Source of the DNA: Vibrio metschnikovii CIP 69.14
GTDB taxonomy: Bacteria; Pseudomonadota; Gammaproteobacteria; Enterobacterales; Vibrionaceae
Reading direction: 5' to 3'
DNA: 64,000 nucleotides
Assembly: GCF_000176155.1 (NCBI RefSeq)
Contig: NZ_ACZO01000006.1
Span: 124,001-188,000 of the forward strand
Shown: piece after piece, positions 1 through 10,041 of the stretch
Numbering within the stretch: the first letter of the stretch is position 1
How the letters are laid out: each line of letters starts with the position of its first letter
Position numbers and translations under genes: made by a program
The notes under the pieces: model-generated
The model's input: only the letters and a program-made list of their open reading frames with translations
Databases searched by the model: none
Told to the model about the DNA's origin: nothing

Positions 1-160
1 TGAATATTTACTCGATCGAGGCTGGCTGTTGTTTGAACATGGTTATCAACAAGGCAAAGCAGTGCGAGCCATTTTGAGTGAACTTGGCTATCAGCAAGTG
101 GTTACGGAGCAAGACTACGCTGGTAACGATCGAGTCACCTTGGGTCAATGTCGATTTTAA
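1..160 (+). CDS. prmC: Release factor glutamine methyltransferase PrmC, C-terminal fragment
   Basis: This is the 3' end of a gene that enters from the left edge. The open frame starting at base 2 encodes about 52 residues ending in NDRVTLGQCRF, preceded by LLFEHGYQQGKAVR. That is the usual C-terminus of PrmC (HemK), the SAM-dependent enzyme that methylates the glutamine of the GGQ motif in release factors RF1 and RF2. The catalytic NPPY region is outside the window. The following sirB2-sirB1-kdsA genes match the normal prfA-prmC-sirB-kdsA neighbourhood in Vibrio. Confidence 0.9.
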   Translation, partial: EYLLDRGWLLFEHGYQQGKAVRAILSELGYQQVVTEQDYAGNDRVTLGQCRF

Positions 161-170
161 AGAGGAACAC

Positions 171-554
171 ATGTACGAAGTACTTAAATCACTCCATCTC
201 TTCACTATAGCGACTAGCGCTTTCTTATTGAGTGTTCGTTATATTTTAATGATGATGGATTCCCATTGGTTACAACATAAGTTTCTGAAAATTTATCCGC
301 ACATCAACGATAGCCTGTTATTAGTCACTGGCATTTGGCTTATTGTGATCACAGGCTTTATACCTTATACGGCTGCAGCGCCGTGGATGACCGATAAAAT
401 TACTTGTGTCTTGGCTTATATTGCTTTGGGCTTTTTTGCGCTTAAGTTTGGTCGTAATAAGCTGCTACGCTCGTTTGCTTTTCTTGGCGCGATGGGCTGG
501 CTGATCATGGCGGGTAAAGTGACGGCTTCTAAAGCACCGATGTTTTTCAGTTAA
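171..554 (+). CDS. sirB2: SirB2 family membrane protein
   Basis: This is a 127-residue inner-membrane protein of the SirB2 family, whose molecular function is not established. The chosen ATG follows an AGAGGA ribosome site and lies 10 bases after the prmC stop; an upstream in-frame start would overlap prmC. The sequence has about four hydrophobic segments (roughly residues 8-25, 45-65, 75-93 and 100-118). The name comes from a Salmonella locus once linked to invasion gene expression. Its place between prmC and sirB1 supports the assignment and suggests co-transcription. Confidence 0.88.
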   Translation: MYEVLKSLHLFTIATSAFLLSVRYILMMMDSHWLQHKFLKIYPHINDSLLLVTGIWLIVITGFIPYTAAAPWMTDKITCVLAYIALGFFALKFGRNKLLRSFAFLGAMGWLIMAGKVTASKAPMFFS

Positions 555-575
555 TATCATGGACTCGATAAATCA

Positions 576-2259
<1,684 letters not shown>

Positions 2260-2280
2260 GTTCAATCCTTGCGCTTTAAA

Positions 2281-2311
2281 AAAACGGGTAAGATAATTCC
2301 TTACCCGTTTT
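2281..2311 (+). terminator. Intrinsic terminator after kdsA
   Basis: A perfect 12-base-pair stem, AAAACGGGTAAG with CTTACCCGTTTT, encloses a 7-base loop and ends in a T-rich tract 22 bases after the kdsA stop. It would end the prmC-kdsA transcript before ybaK. Confidence 0.9.
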
Positions 2312-2338
2312 GGTTTGGGCAATAAGGAGTAGTTAAGC

Positions 2339-2812
2339 ATGACCCCAGCCATTGATTTAGCGAAAAAAAAGCACATCGCCCACACGATTCATCACTATGA
2401 GCATGATCCTAGCCATCCGAGTTATGGTTTAGAAGCTGCGCAAGCTTTAGGTCAGGACCCCGCGACGGTATTCAAAACGTTATTATTCTGTCTCAATGGC
2501 GAAGCTAAGCATTTAGCCGTTGCGGTGATCCCTGTTGAAAAAAAACTCAACTTAAAGCTCGCGGCAAAAGCGGCAAAAGCAAAAAAAGCCGAGATGGCCG
2601 ATCCAGAGATCGCTCAAAAGGTCACGGGTTATGTGGTGGGGGGGATCAGTCCGTTAGGACAAAAGAAACGCTTGCCGACTTTTATTCACAGCAGTGCCGA
2701 GACATTGACCACTTTGTGTGTCAGTGCAGGCAAGCGTGGTTTAGAGATAGAGCTCAGCCCACAAGATCTCACGAAGCTCACTGGTGGACAGTTTGTTGAT
2801 TTGTGCCAATAA
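2339..2812 (+). CDS. ybaK: Cys-tRNA(Pro)/Cys-tRNA(Cys) deacylase YbaK
   Basis: This 157-residue protein matches YbaK/EbsC, a free-standing editing domain that hydrolyses cysteine wrongly attached to tRNA(Pro). Family features are MTPAIDLAKKKHIAHTIHHY at the start, GLEAAQALGQDPATVFKTL, a lysine-rich segment near residues 65-85, and GGISPLGQKKRLPTFI, which contributes to the substrate pocket. The ATG follows AAGGAG at good spacing. The gene has its own short upstream region between the kdsA terminator and the start, so it is probably monocistronic. Confidence 0.93.
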   Translation: MTPAIDLAKKKHIAHTIHHYEHDPSHPSYGLEAAQALGQDPATVFKTLLFCLNGEAKHLAVAVIPVEKKLNLKLAAKAAKAKKAEMADPEIAQKVTGYVVGGISPLGQKKRLPTFIHSSAETLTTLCVSAGKRGLEIELSPQDLTKLTGGQFVDLCQ

Positions 2813-2831
2813 ATCTGTCGATTTGTGGTTG

Positions 2832-2924
2832 CAAGTGGCGATGTGGGACGCCCTCGTTCATCTTGATGATATTTGTTGATGAGCATCGGATAAACGAGGG
2901 TTTCACTGATCATTTTCCCACTTG
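2832..2924. other. Nested inverted repeats between convergent ybaK and uraA
   Basis: This 93-base element fills most of the gap between the two converging genes. An outer pair, CAAGTGG (2832-2838) with CCACTTG (2918-2924), encloses an inner pair, CCCTCGTT (2851-2858) with AACGAGGG (2893-2900). An alternative pair, GTGGGA (2843-2848) with TCCCAC (2916-2921), would compete with the outer stem. There is no T-run typical of an intrinsic terminator. It could be a 3' UTR structure of either mRNA; I do not recognise a named RNA family. Confidence 0.45.
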
Positions 2925-2950
2925 AATTGGCCGCCGTCTTGGCGACATGA

Positions 2951-4195
2951 TCAATGCTTATCCATTTGCGTGTTGTCGACCACGTGGTTTTCACCGAGAT
3001 CTTTTGGCAACACTAAGTTGAGAATAATCGCCACAATTCCACACAAACTCACACCTTGTAAACTAAATTCACCAATGCCAAACGCCATACCACCAATCCC
3101 GAAAACCAGAGTGACAGCGACAATCACAAGGTTACGAGATTTGTGTAAGTCGACTTGGTTCCGGATTAAGGTATTGAGTCCAACGGTGGCTATCGATCCA
3201 AATAATAGAATCATAATCCCGCCCATCACTGGGATTGGAATGGTTTGTAACAACGCTCCAAGCTTACCGACCAAGGCTAATACAATCGCCGTTACTGCCG
3301 CCCAAGTCATGATCACCGGGTTAAAGGCTTTAGTTAGCATTACCGCGCCAGTGACTTCACTGTAGGTTGTATTTGGTGGTGCACCGACCATGCTGGCTGC
3401 TATGGTCGCAAACCCATCTCCCGCAATGGTACGGTGTAAGCCCGGTTTTTTAAGGTAATCTTTTCCGGTGACATTAGAGATTGCGAGCATATCGCCGACG
3501 TGCTCAACGGCTGGAGCAATCGCAACAGGAATCATAAATAAAATGGCATTAATGTTAAATTCAGGAAAGGTGAAGTTTGGCAATGCCAACCACGCGGCTT
3601 GTTGAACCGGAACAAAACTGACCACACCAAAGTACAGAGAAACGCTATAACCGGCGGCAATCCCTGCACAAATAGGAATTAGTTTAAAAAAACCTCGCGA
3701 AAAGACACTGACCCCAACGGTCACCAGTAGTGAAATCGCTGAAATCCATAACGCAGCTTGTGCATCAATCAACTGTACTGAACCATCTCCCGTTCTACCC
3801 AGTGCCATATTGACCGCAGTAGGCGCGAGACCTAATCCAATCACCATGATAACCGGCCCAACGACCACGGGGGGTAATAGCGTATGTACAAAGCCCACGC
3901 CCCGAACTTTAATGATAGCGCCGAGTAAGACGTAGACTGCGCCTGCGGCCATTAGGCCCCCCATTGTTGCCCCAATTCCCCAAGTTTGTACGCCATACAT
4001 AATGGGAGCAATAAAAGCGAAAGAAGAGGCGAGAAAGATAGGTACAGAGCGGCGAGTAATGATTTGGAAGATTAAGGTGCCTACACCTGCCCCAAACAGA
4101 GCAACGTTAGGATCAAGCCCGGTCAGCAATGGAACCAGAACCAGAGCACCAAATGCGACAAATAACATTTGTGCACCTTGAATGGCATTTTTCAT
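2951..4195 (-). CDS. uraA: Uracil:proton symporter UraA
   Basis: This is a 414-residue nucleobase/ascorbate transporter family permease that imports uracil across the inner membrane. Most of the chain is hydrophobic, consistent with 14 membrane segments. The two family glutamates that contact substrate are visible: Glu231 in APAVEHVGD and Glu280 in TTYSEVTG. Among NAT-family members it resembles uracil rather than xanthine or urate permeases. It is divergent from the DUF2066 gene and has no adjacent upp gene here. A PurR-like box lies about 50 bases upstream of its start. Confidence 0.93.
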   Translation of the reverse strand: MKNAIQGAQMLFVAFGALVLVPLLTGLDPNVALFGAGVGTLIFQIITRRSVPIFLASSFAFIAPIMYGVQTWGIGATMGGLMAAGAVYVLLGAIIKVRGVGFVHTLLPPVVVGPVIMVIGLGLAPTAVNMALGRTGDGSVQLIDAQAALWISAISLLVTVGVSVFSRGFFKLIPICAGIAAGYSVSLYFGVVSFVPVQQAAWLALPNFTFPEFNINAILFMIPVAIAPAVEHVGDMLAISNVTGKDYLKKPGLHRTIAGDGFATIAASMVGAPPNTTYSEVTGAVMLTKAFNPVIMTWAAVTAIVLALVGKLGALLQTIPIPVMGGIMILLFGSIATVGLNTLIRNQVDLHKSRNLVIVAVTLVFGIGGMAFGIGEFSLQGVSLCGIVAIILNLVLPKDLGENHVVDNTQMDKH

Positions 4196-4241
4196 CGTGT
4201 TTTCCCTGAAGCAAAATAAAATTCGCGGGATTCTATCATCT

Positions 4242-4257
4242 TTGCAAACGATTGCTA
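4242..4257. promoter_or_regulatory. Candidate PurR operator upstream of uraA
   Basis: The core GCAAACGATTGC (4244-4255) differs at one base from the symmetric PurR core GCAAACGTTTGC; the two outer bases on each side do not match. It lies about 50 bases upstream of the uraA start, a position suited to repression of a nucleobase permease. The other gene of this divergent region encodes a DUF2066 protein with no evident purine or pyrimidine link, so uraA is the more likely target. Confidence 0.45.
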
Positions 4258-4446
4258 TGGGTTATAGATCAAACTTTTTCTGGTTTCTGATCATTAATAA
4301 GCTGAAAAGGTTTGGCGTTACGACTGATGAGGTAGGAATCAGGAAGGAAAAACTGCGGAAAATTGACACTGGCTCTTGTACTGCGCCTTGCCCCGACCTA
4401 GATAGTTGCTTATCATCAATGCTCACTTGGAATCTATGGTAACCGT

Positions 4447-5559
4447 ATGCGCTATTTCGTTTTGTTGTTGATGGGGTTAATCAGTCTGCCTGCATTGGCA
4501 TTAACCAAAATCAATTTGTACCAAGCTGAAGTTGTGATCGACGAGCAGCACAATGATCCAGAAGCAGACGCTCGAATTCGTGCCATGCAAGAGGTGATTG
4601 TCCGAGCCGCGGGGAGTCAGGACTCATTGAACAATGACGTCGTCAGTAAAGCGCTGCGTCAAAGTGCTCAATACGCGAATCAGATCAGCTATGGACAACT
4701 CAATGATCAAAGAACATTAAGAGTGGCTTTTAGTGGGCCACGCATCCGAGCACTGTTAACTCAAGCGCATTTAGCATTCTGGCCAGAAGACCGGGCTAAT
4801 ATTTTAGTCTGGTTGGTAGAAGAATCTGACTATGAGCGGCGTATCATTTGGGAGCATTCACAAACTGACGTTGTATCGCAATTAAAAAGACAGGCTGAGC
4901 AACGGGGTTTACCGCTTACTTTTCCTGTCGGTGATTTTGAGGATGTGACGAGCATTCAAAGCTCCGATCTTTGGGGCGGCTTTACTGAGTCAATAGCGAA
5001 GGCGAGTCAACGTTATACCAGCGATGCGATTTTAGTGCTACGAGCTCAAGGTTCCACTTTGCGTTGGGCGTTGTACGATCAATCTGCCGAACAGATGCTA
5101 ACCTCTCCTAAAGTCCCTGTCAGTGGTCAGACTTCGGGCGATGAGGCAATGAACACATTCATCGATGTATTGGCCAATCACTACGCTAAAAAAAGTGCGG
5201 TGTTAGTGGGTAGCGAGTCTTCACAAACGCTGTGGGCGGCATTTAAACCGATTAATAATGCTCAGGCTTTCTTTACCTTGGAGGAGAGCGTGAGACGCTT
5301 AAGCTCAGTCGCCTCTTTGGATATTGTGAGTATTCGAGGGGATGAAGTGATCTTCAATGTGCATTTATTAGCTAGCGAAGCAGATTTCGCTCAAGAAGTG
5401 CTTCGTCTTCGTCAAGTGACGCAAAGAGCGGCGCCGAAGCTAATTGAGCGTAAGAACGTTCAGCAAGATAAGGCGAAAGATGGCCGTCAGTTAGAGGATG
5501 AGCCATCGGTGGTTACTCCACCTAAAAGAACGCAGCTTTATTTCTCTTGGCAAGATTAA
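4447..5559 (+). CDS. DUF2066 domain-containing exported protein
   Basis: This is a 370-residue protein of unknown function. The N-terminus (MRYFVLLLMGLISLPALALT) is a signal peptide with probable cleavage after ALA, so the mature protein is likely periplasmic. The DUF2066 region covers roughly residues 20-340, with the family-typical EADARIRAMQEVIVRAAGSQ stretch near residues 38-57. The C-terminal 40 residues are charged and probably disordered. No clear ribosome site precedes the ATG, but the signal peptide fixes the start. In several gamma-proteobacteria this family sits next to hda or purM; neither is adjacent here. Confidence 0.85.
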   Translation: MRYFVLLLMGLISLPALALTKINLYQAEVVIDEQHNDPEADARIRAMQEVIVRAAGSQDSLNNDVVSKALRQSAQYANQISYGQLNDQRTLRVAFSGPRIRALLTQAHLAFWPEDRANILVWLVEESDYERRIIWEHSQTDVVSQLKRQAEQRGLPLTFPVGDFEDVTSIQSSDLWGGFTESIAKASQRYTSDAILVLRAQGSTLRWALYDQSAEQMLTSPKVPVSGQTSGDEAMNTFIDVLANHYAKKSAVLVGSESSQTLWAAFKPINNAQAFFTLEESVRRLSSVASLDIVSIRGDEVIFNVHLLASEADFAQEVLRLRQVTQRAAPKLIERKNVQQDKAKDGRQLEDEPSVVTPPKRTQLYFSWQD

Positions 5560-5588
5560 CTTCCCCTTATTAAGGATATTAACTTTTT

Positions 5589-5630
5589 GATGGTTGCTGA
5601 AGATGCTAATCGATAAAGTCAGAAACCATC
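5589..5630. repeat. Inverted repeat between the DUF2066 gene and wrbA
   Basis: GATGGTTGCTGA (5589-5600) and TCAGAAACCATC (5619-5630) pair over 11 of 12 positions with an 18-base loop. There is no T-run. It may be a 3' UTR stem of the DUF2066 transcript or a protein-binding dyad. Confidence 0.4.
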
Positions 5631-5653
5631 CTGCCTACTGATTTAATTGACTC

Positions 5654-5681
5654 GTCCCAACCCCCTTTTAGAGGTTGGGAC
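5654..5681. terminator. Hairpin between converging DUF2066 and wrbA genes
   Basis: A 9-base-pair stem, GTCCCAACC with GGTTGGGAC, has a 10-base loop and is followed on the plus strand by CTCACGTTTT. The T-run is short, so it is a moderate terminator candidate. It lies just past the wrbA stop on the other strand and could serve both genes. Confidence 0.55.
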
Positions 5682-5693
5682 TCACGTTTTCAA

Positions 5694-6622
<929 letters not shown>

Positions 6623-6812
6623 CCTCTCTCCTTAATAAAGATGGTTTATTATTTAAGTTGCTTATTGTTCTGCGAGTTGACGAGGCTGTGGTATTGGCTG
6701 CGTCATTTTCCCCAATCACATAGTTTGTCGATATGATTAGGGTTTCACTCGCTTACCAATCATCAATTACTCCCAGTCATTGTTGGCTAACAATCGCCTT
6801 GAGTCGCTAAGT

Positions 6813-8279
6813 TTATCGTAGGGCTAAAAATCGATCTCTTTGTACCATGAGTTGATCGAGTCGTGCATCATAGCGAGCTTGTTGCAAACTACCCAAAGGA
6901 GCAAGCTGACTGGCTTGGGTATAAAATTGAATCGCTTTATTCCAGTTCGCACCTAAAGCAAAAATTTCAGCCCTGGCTGCCAAATCTTCTGCGCTATTAC
7001 CGCTTCGGCTATTCGCTTCTGCTAACAAATGCCATCCATTGACGTCATTGGGGCGCTCATGGGTGTAGCGTTGTAAAATACGAATGGCTTCTGAAAATTT
7101 TTCATCTTTGATCAAGACATTGGCGTAGTTTATCACCAATACAGGATTATTGGGTTTTCGTTGCAGTGCTTGAGCCAGCATGGATTGTGCTTCTGTGGCG
7201 CGTTCAGTATCAACCAAAAGGTCACTCATCGCATCGAGATAAAAATTATTATCAGGATGGCTTTGTAGCAACTTTTTCAAGCGACTTTCGGCTTCGTCGT
7301 ATTGCTTAGTATCAAGATAAACGAGAGCTTTACCATAATCAAAGGCGGCGGCCATACCCGGATCAGCTTTTCTTTGGTTACGCTTAAACCAATCTAATGC
7401 GGCTTCACTGTTGATTCCTGCATAACGAGCGACAACTCGCGAGCGCGTTAAATGATAATTCAGAGATGGAGCAACGCTAACACTAGGAAATTGTTGTGCT
7501 CGAGAACGACTATCTGTAATACGATCTTCGGGTAAAGGGTGGGTGAGGAGCATCGGTGGCGGCGTACTGGCATAACGATATTCGTCAGCAAGACGACCAA
7601 AAAAGCGTGGCATGGCATGCACATCAAACCCAGCTTTAGCTAAAGTCGCAATCCCAAAACGATCCGCTTCTTTTTCATTACTGCGCGTGTAGTTAATTTG
7701 GCTTTGCATACTGCCAGCTGTCGTCGCGGTGATCGCTGCAATTCCCGCTTGAGGCGCTGCGATGGCTAATAGCAGTGAGCCAGCTAAAGCGGCAATTGTG
7801 GCTGGGGAGCGACGAGCTTGCTCTTCCATACTACGCGCTAAATGACGTTGAGTGACGTGAGCAATTTCATGCGCCATGACCGACGCGAGCTCGCTTTCTG
7901 ATTGAGCATGCAGCAGTAGACCAGAATGCAGTGCAATATAACCACCGAAAAACGCGAAAGCATTAATATTACGATCGCGGATCATAAAGAAGGTAAACGG
8001 CGTTTTGACATCATCTGAGTTAGCTACTAGGCGATAACCTAGCGCATCAATATACTCATTGATGACAGGATCGTTGATGATCGGACGGCTGTTACGTAAC
8101 ATGCGCATATACGCATCACCATAGATAAGCTCTTGATCAATCGTTAATGTTGAGCCTGCCACGGTACCAATATCGGGCAGCTCTATGCTATCACTCCCAA
8201 AACGATTCGCATACGCGCCAGAAAGTGGACTTAAGGTTGCCGCGAGGCAGAGGTAAACAAGAGAACGTTTTATTTTCAT
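6813..8279 (-). CDS. bepA: Periplasmic beta-barrel assembly protease/chaperone BepA (M48)
   Basis: BepA helps assembly of LptD and degrades stalled outer-membrane proteins. I chose the ATG at 8279 (488 residues) because it opens a signal peptide, MKIKRSLVYLCLAATLSPLS followed by GAYA; the longer frame to 8372 would bury it. The M48 zinc site HEIAH is at residues 137-141, with the third ligand probably Glu203 in NEKEADRFG. Tetratricopeptide repeats fill the C-terminal half from about residue 300. The ribosome site GGAG is rather distant, about 14 bases from the ATG. perM and the TusA-like gene are divergent. Confidence 0.94.
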   Translation of the reverse strand: MKIKRSLVYLCLAATLSPLSGAYANRFGSDSIELPDIGTVAGSTLTIDQELIYGDAYMRMLRNSRPIINDPVINEYIDALGYRLVANSDDVKTPFTFFMIRDRNINAFAFFGGYIALHSGLLLHAQSESELASVMAHEIAHVTQRHLARSMEEQARRSPATIAALAGSLLLAIAAPQAGIAAITATTAGSMQSQINYTRSNEKEADRFGIATLAKAGFDVHAMPRFFGRLADEYRYASTPPPMLLTHPLPEDRITDSRSRAQQFPSVSVAPSLNYHLTRSRVVARYAGINSEAALDWFKRNQRKADPGMAAAFDYGKALVYLDTKQYDEAESRLKKLLQSHPDNNFYLDAMSDLLVDTERATEAQSMLAQALQRKPNNPVLVINYANVLIKDEKFSEAIRILQRYTHERPNDVNGWHLLAEANSRSGNSAEDLAARAEIFALGANWNKAIQFYTQASQLAPLGSLQQARYDARLDQLMVQRDRFLALR

Positions 8280-8501
8280 AGTGATAGGTAATGCTCCAAG
8301 CTTATCTTTCTCTAAGACACTGCGCGATGCCATTGGTTTCCTCCACCGCAGAAAGTCATCTCGTTTACTCACTCCGGCAGTGGTATGATTGATGCTGATT
8401 TATTTTTCACCCTGTGTTGCGGTTTCTTCTCAATGGCGATGATGAGGCTGACCGCTCCATCCATCAGTAGTTTGAGTCTATATTAAGGATTGAACCCTAA
8501 A

Positions 8502-8735
8502 ATGGAACCCAAGATTGTTGATTTACCTAAGTCGTGCTGTCCTATGACATTATTACTTGCAAACCGTCACATCTTGACGCTTGATGATAGAAAAAATCAC
8601 ACTATTCTGATTGGCAGGCAAGATACGGTTGATGCTCCATATTATCTCAATACCATTGCTGTTCAGCACATGAATTTGCCAAATAATCGTTATTTTTCTC
8701 GTTCTATTGTTAAGGGGAGCCCGCTCGATGTTTGA
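8502..8735 (+). CDS. TusA/SirA-like small protein with degenerate CPxP motif
   Basis: This 77-residue protein has the size and pattern of the TusA (SirA) sulfurtransferase family: VDLPKSCCPMTLLLANRHI near the N-terminus aligns with the family start, where the active cysteine sits in CPxP. Here the motif reads CPMT, so the cysteine is kept but the second proline is lost. The region 30-60 fits the remaining strand-helix layout. The ATG is preceded by AAGGA at 12 bases; an in-frame TTG lies too close to that site. Its last 8 bases overlap perM, which suggests coupling. Sulfur transfer is not proven by the sequence. Confidence 0.65.
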   Translation: MEPKIVDLPKSCCPMTLLLANRHILTLDDRKNHTILIGRQDTVDAPYYLNTIAVQHMNLPNNRYFSRSIVKGSPLDV

Positions 8736-9801
8736 AATGCTCAATCGTTGGTATCAAAGACGATTCTCCGATCCTCATGCGGTTAGTTTGGTCGCTATCT
8801 TATTTTTTGGTTTTATCATCATCTATTTTTTTGGTCATCTGATCGCCCCATTATTGGTTGCGATTGTTTTAGCCTATTTGCTTGAGTGGCCAGTAACCCA
8901 GCTATGCCGTTTAGGAATTCCGAGAACCTTATCGGTTTTGGTCATCGTGTCATTGTTTCTTGGACTCATGTTAGTTGCGTTATTTGGTATTGTTCCGACC
9001 ATTTGGCAGCAAGTCATTAATTTAATTAATGATATCCCTAATATGTATAACGATTTGCAAAACTTTATTGCCAGTTTACCGGAGCGCTACCCAGAACTGG
9101 CCAACTTACAAATCATTGAGTCATTAGTTAATAATGCAAAAAATAAAGCGCTAAGCATGGGAGAGTCGGTAGTCAAAGGGTCACTAGCGTCATTAGTTAG
9201 CTTAGCAACGCTGGCGGTATATTTGATTTTAGTGCCGATGTTGGTGTTCTTTTTACTTAAAGATAAACAAGAAATGATGTCGATTGCCAGCGGCGTTCTA
9301 CCTCGAAATCGACGTTTGGCGACTAAGGTATGGTTAGAAATGAATCAACAAATTTCTAATTATATTCGTGGTAAAGTGTTGGAGATTCTCATCGTCGGTG
9401 GCGTGAGTTATGTGACGTTTGCGATTTTGGATTTACGTTATTCTGCTCTGTTAGCTGTTGCGGTGGGTTTCTCGGTTCTGATCCCTTATATCGGTGCGGC
9501 AGCCGTCACCATTCCAGTCGCGATTGTTGGTTTGTTTCAATGGGGATTAACGCCTCAATACTATACCTTGTTGATTGCGTATTTTATTATTCAAATTTTA
9601 GATGGCAACGTGCTGGTGCCTATTCTATTTTCTGAAGCGGTCAATTTGCATCCGGTTGCCATCATCATTGCGGTTTTAGTTTTTGGCGGATTATGGGGTT
9701 TTTGGGGCGTCTTTTTTGCTATTCCTCTGGCCACATTAGTCAAAGCCGTGTGGCATGCTCTACCCAGTAATGACGATGAAACAGTCTCGATTGATAGTTA
9801 A
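8728..9801 (+). CDS. perM: AI-2E family transporter PerM
   Basis: This is a 357-residue membrane protein of the AI-2E exporter/PerM family with about eight membrane segments. Typical signs are an N-terminal pair of helices (residues about 20-75), a hydrophilic region near residues 95-150, and a C-terminal block containing ILDGNVLVPILFSEAVNLHPVAI. Substrates vary among members; autoinducer export has been reported for some, and this one is unassigned. The chosen ATG has AGGGGAG nine bases upstream. It overlaps the TusA-like gene and ends before a strong terminator. Confidence 0.9.
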   Translation: MFEMLNRWYQRRFSDPHAVSLVAILFFGFIIIYFFGHLIAPLLVAIVLAYLLEWPVTQLCRLGIPRTLSVLVIVSLFLGLMLVALFGIVPTIWQQVINLINDIPNMYNDLQNFIASLPERYPELANLQIIESLVNNAKNKALSMGESVVKGSLASLVSLATLAVYLILVPMLVFFLLKDKQEMMSIASGVLPRNRRLATKVWLEMNQQISNYIRGKVLEILIVGGVSYVTFAILDLRYSALLAVAVGFSVLIPYIGAAAVTIPVAIVGLFQWGLTPQYYTLLIAYFIIQILDGNVLVPILFSEAVNLHPVAIIIAVLVFGGLWGFWGVFFAIPLATLVKAVWHALPSNDDETVSIDS

Positions 9802-9837
9802 GTGACGATGTGTTTTTTACTCGTTATCTGATTGCAA

Positions 9838-9866
9838 AGCCTCATTGTCGTTAATGAGGCTTTTTG
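9838..9866 (+). terminator. Intrinsic terminator after perM
   Basis: AGCCTCATT pairs with AATGAGGCT across a 6-base loop, and the T-run begins inside the right arm. It is 37 bases after the perM stop and isolates the chemoreceptor gene that follows. Confidence 0.9.
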
Positions 9867-9945
9867 TTTAAAGATAATTAAGCGCTGTTTATGTTGTCGT
9901 TGCGGCAAAAGCGTTAACTTTTGCTTACACTCTTAATATCCTCGT

Positions 9946-9972
9946 TTAAGTTTTGATTGAACTTGGCGATAC
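9946..9972 (+). promoter_or_regulatory. Candidate sigma-28 (FliA) promoter of the chemoreceptor gene
   Basis: TTAAGTTT, an 11-base spacer and GGCGATAC match the FliA consensus TAAAGTTT-N11-GCCGATAA at 13 of 16 positions with exact spacing. It lies 70 bases upstream of the MCP start, the expected place for a late flagellar/chemotaxis promoter. Confidence 0.65.
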
Positions 9973-10041
9973 AGTGATTAAGGCCAACTTCACCCGAATA
10001 AAAAATAAAAATAACATTAGGAAGATTAGTAGAGGGAAATT

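Noticed and set aside
4182..4442. Plus-strand open frame of 86 codons in the uraA-DUF2066 gap
   Set aside because: It overlaps the uraA start and the PurR-like box, has no ribosome site and its sequence looks like translated AT-rich intergenic DNA.
8280..8372. Upstream in-frame start for bepA
   Set aside because: It would place 31 polar residues before a clear signal peptide.
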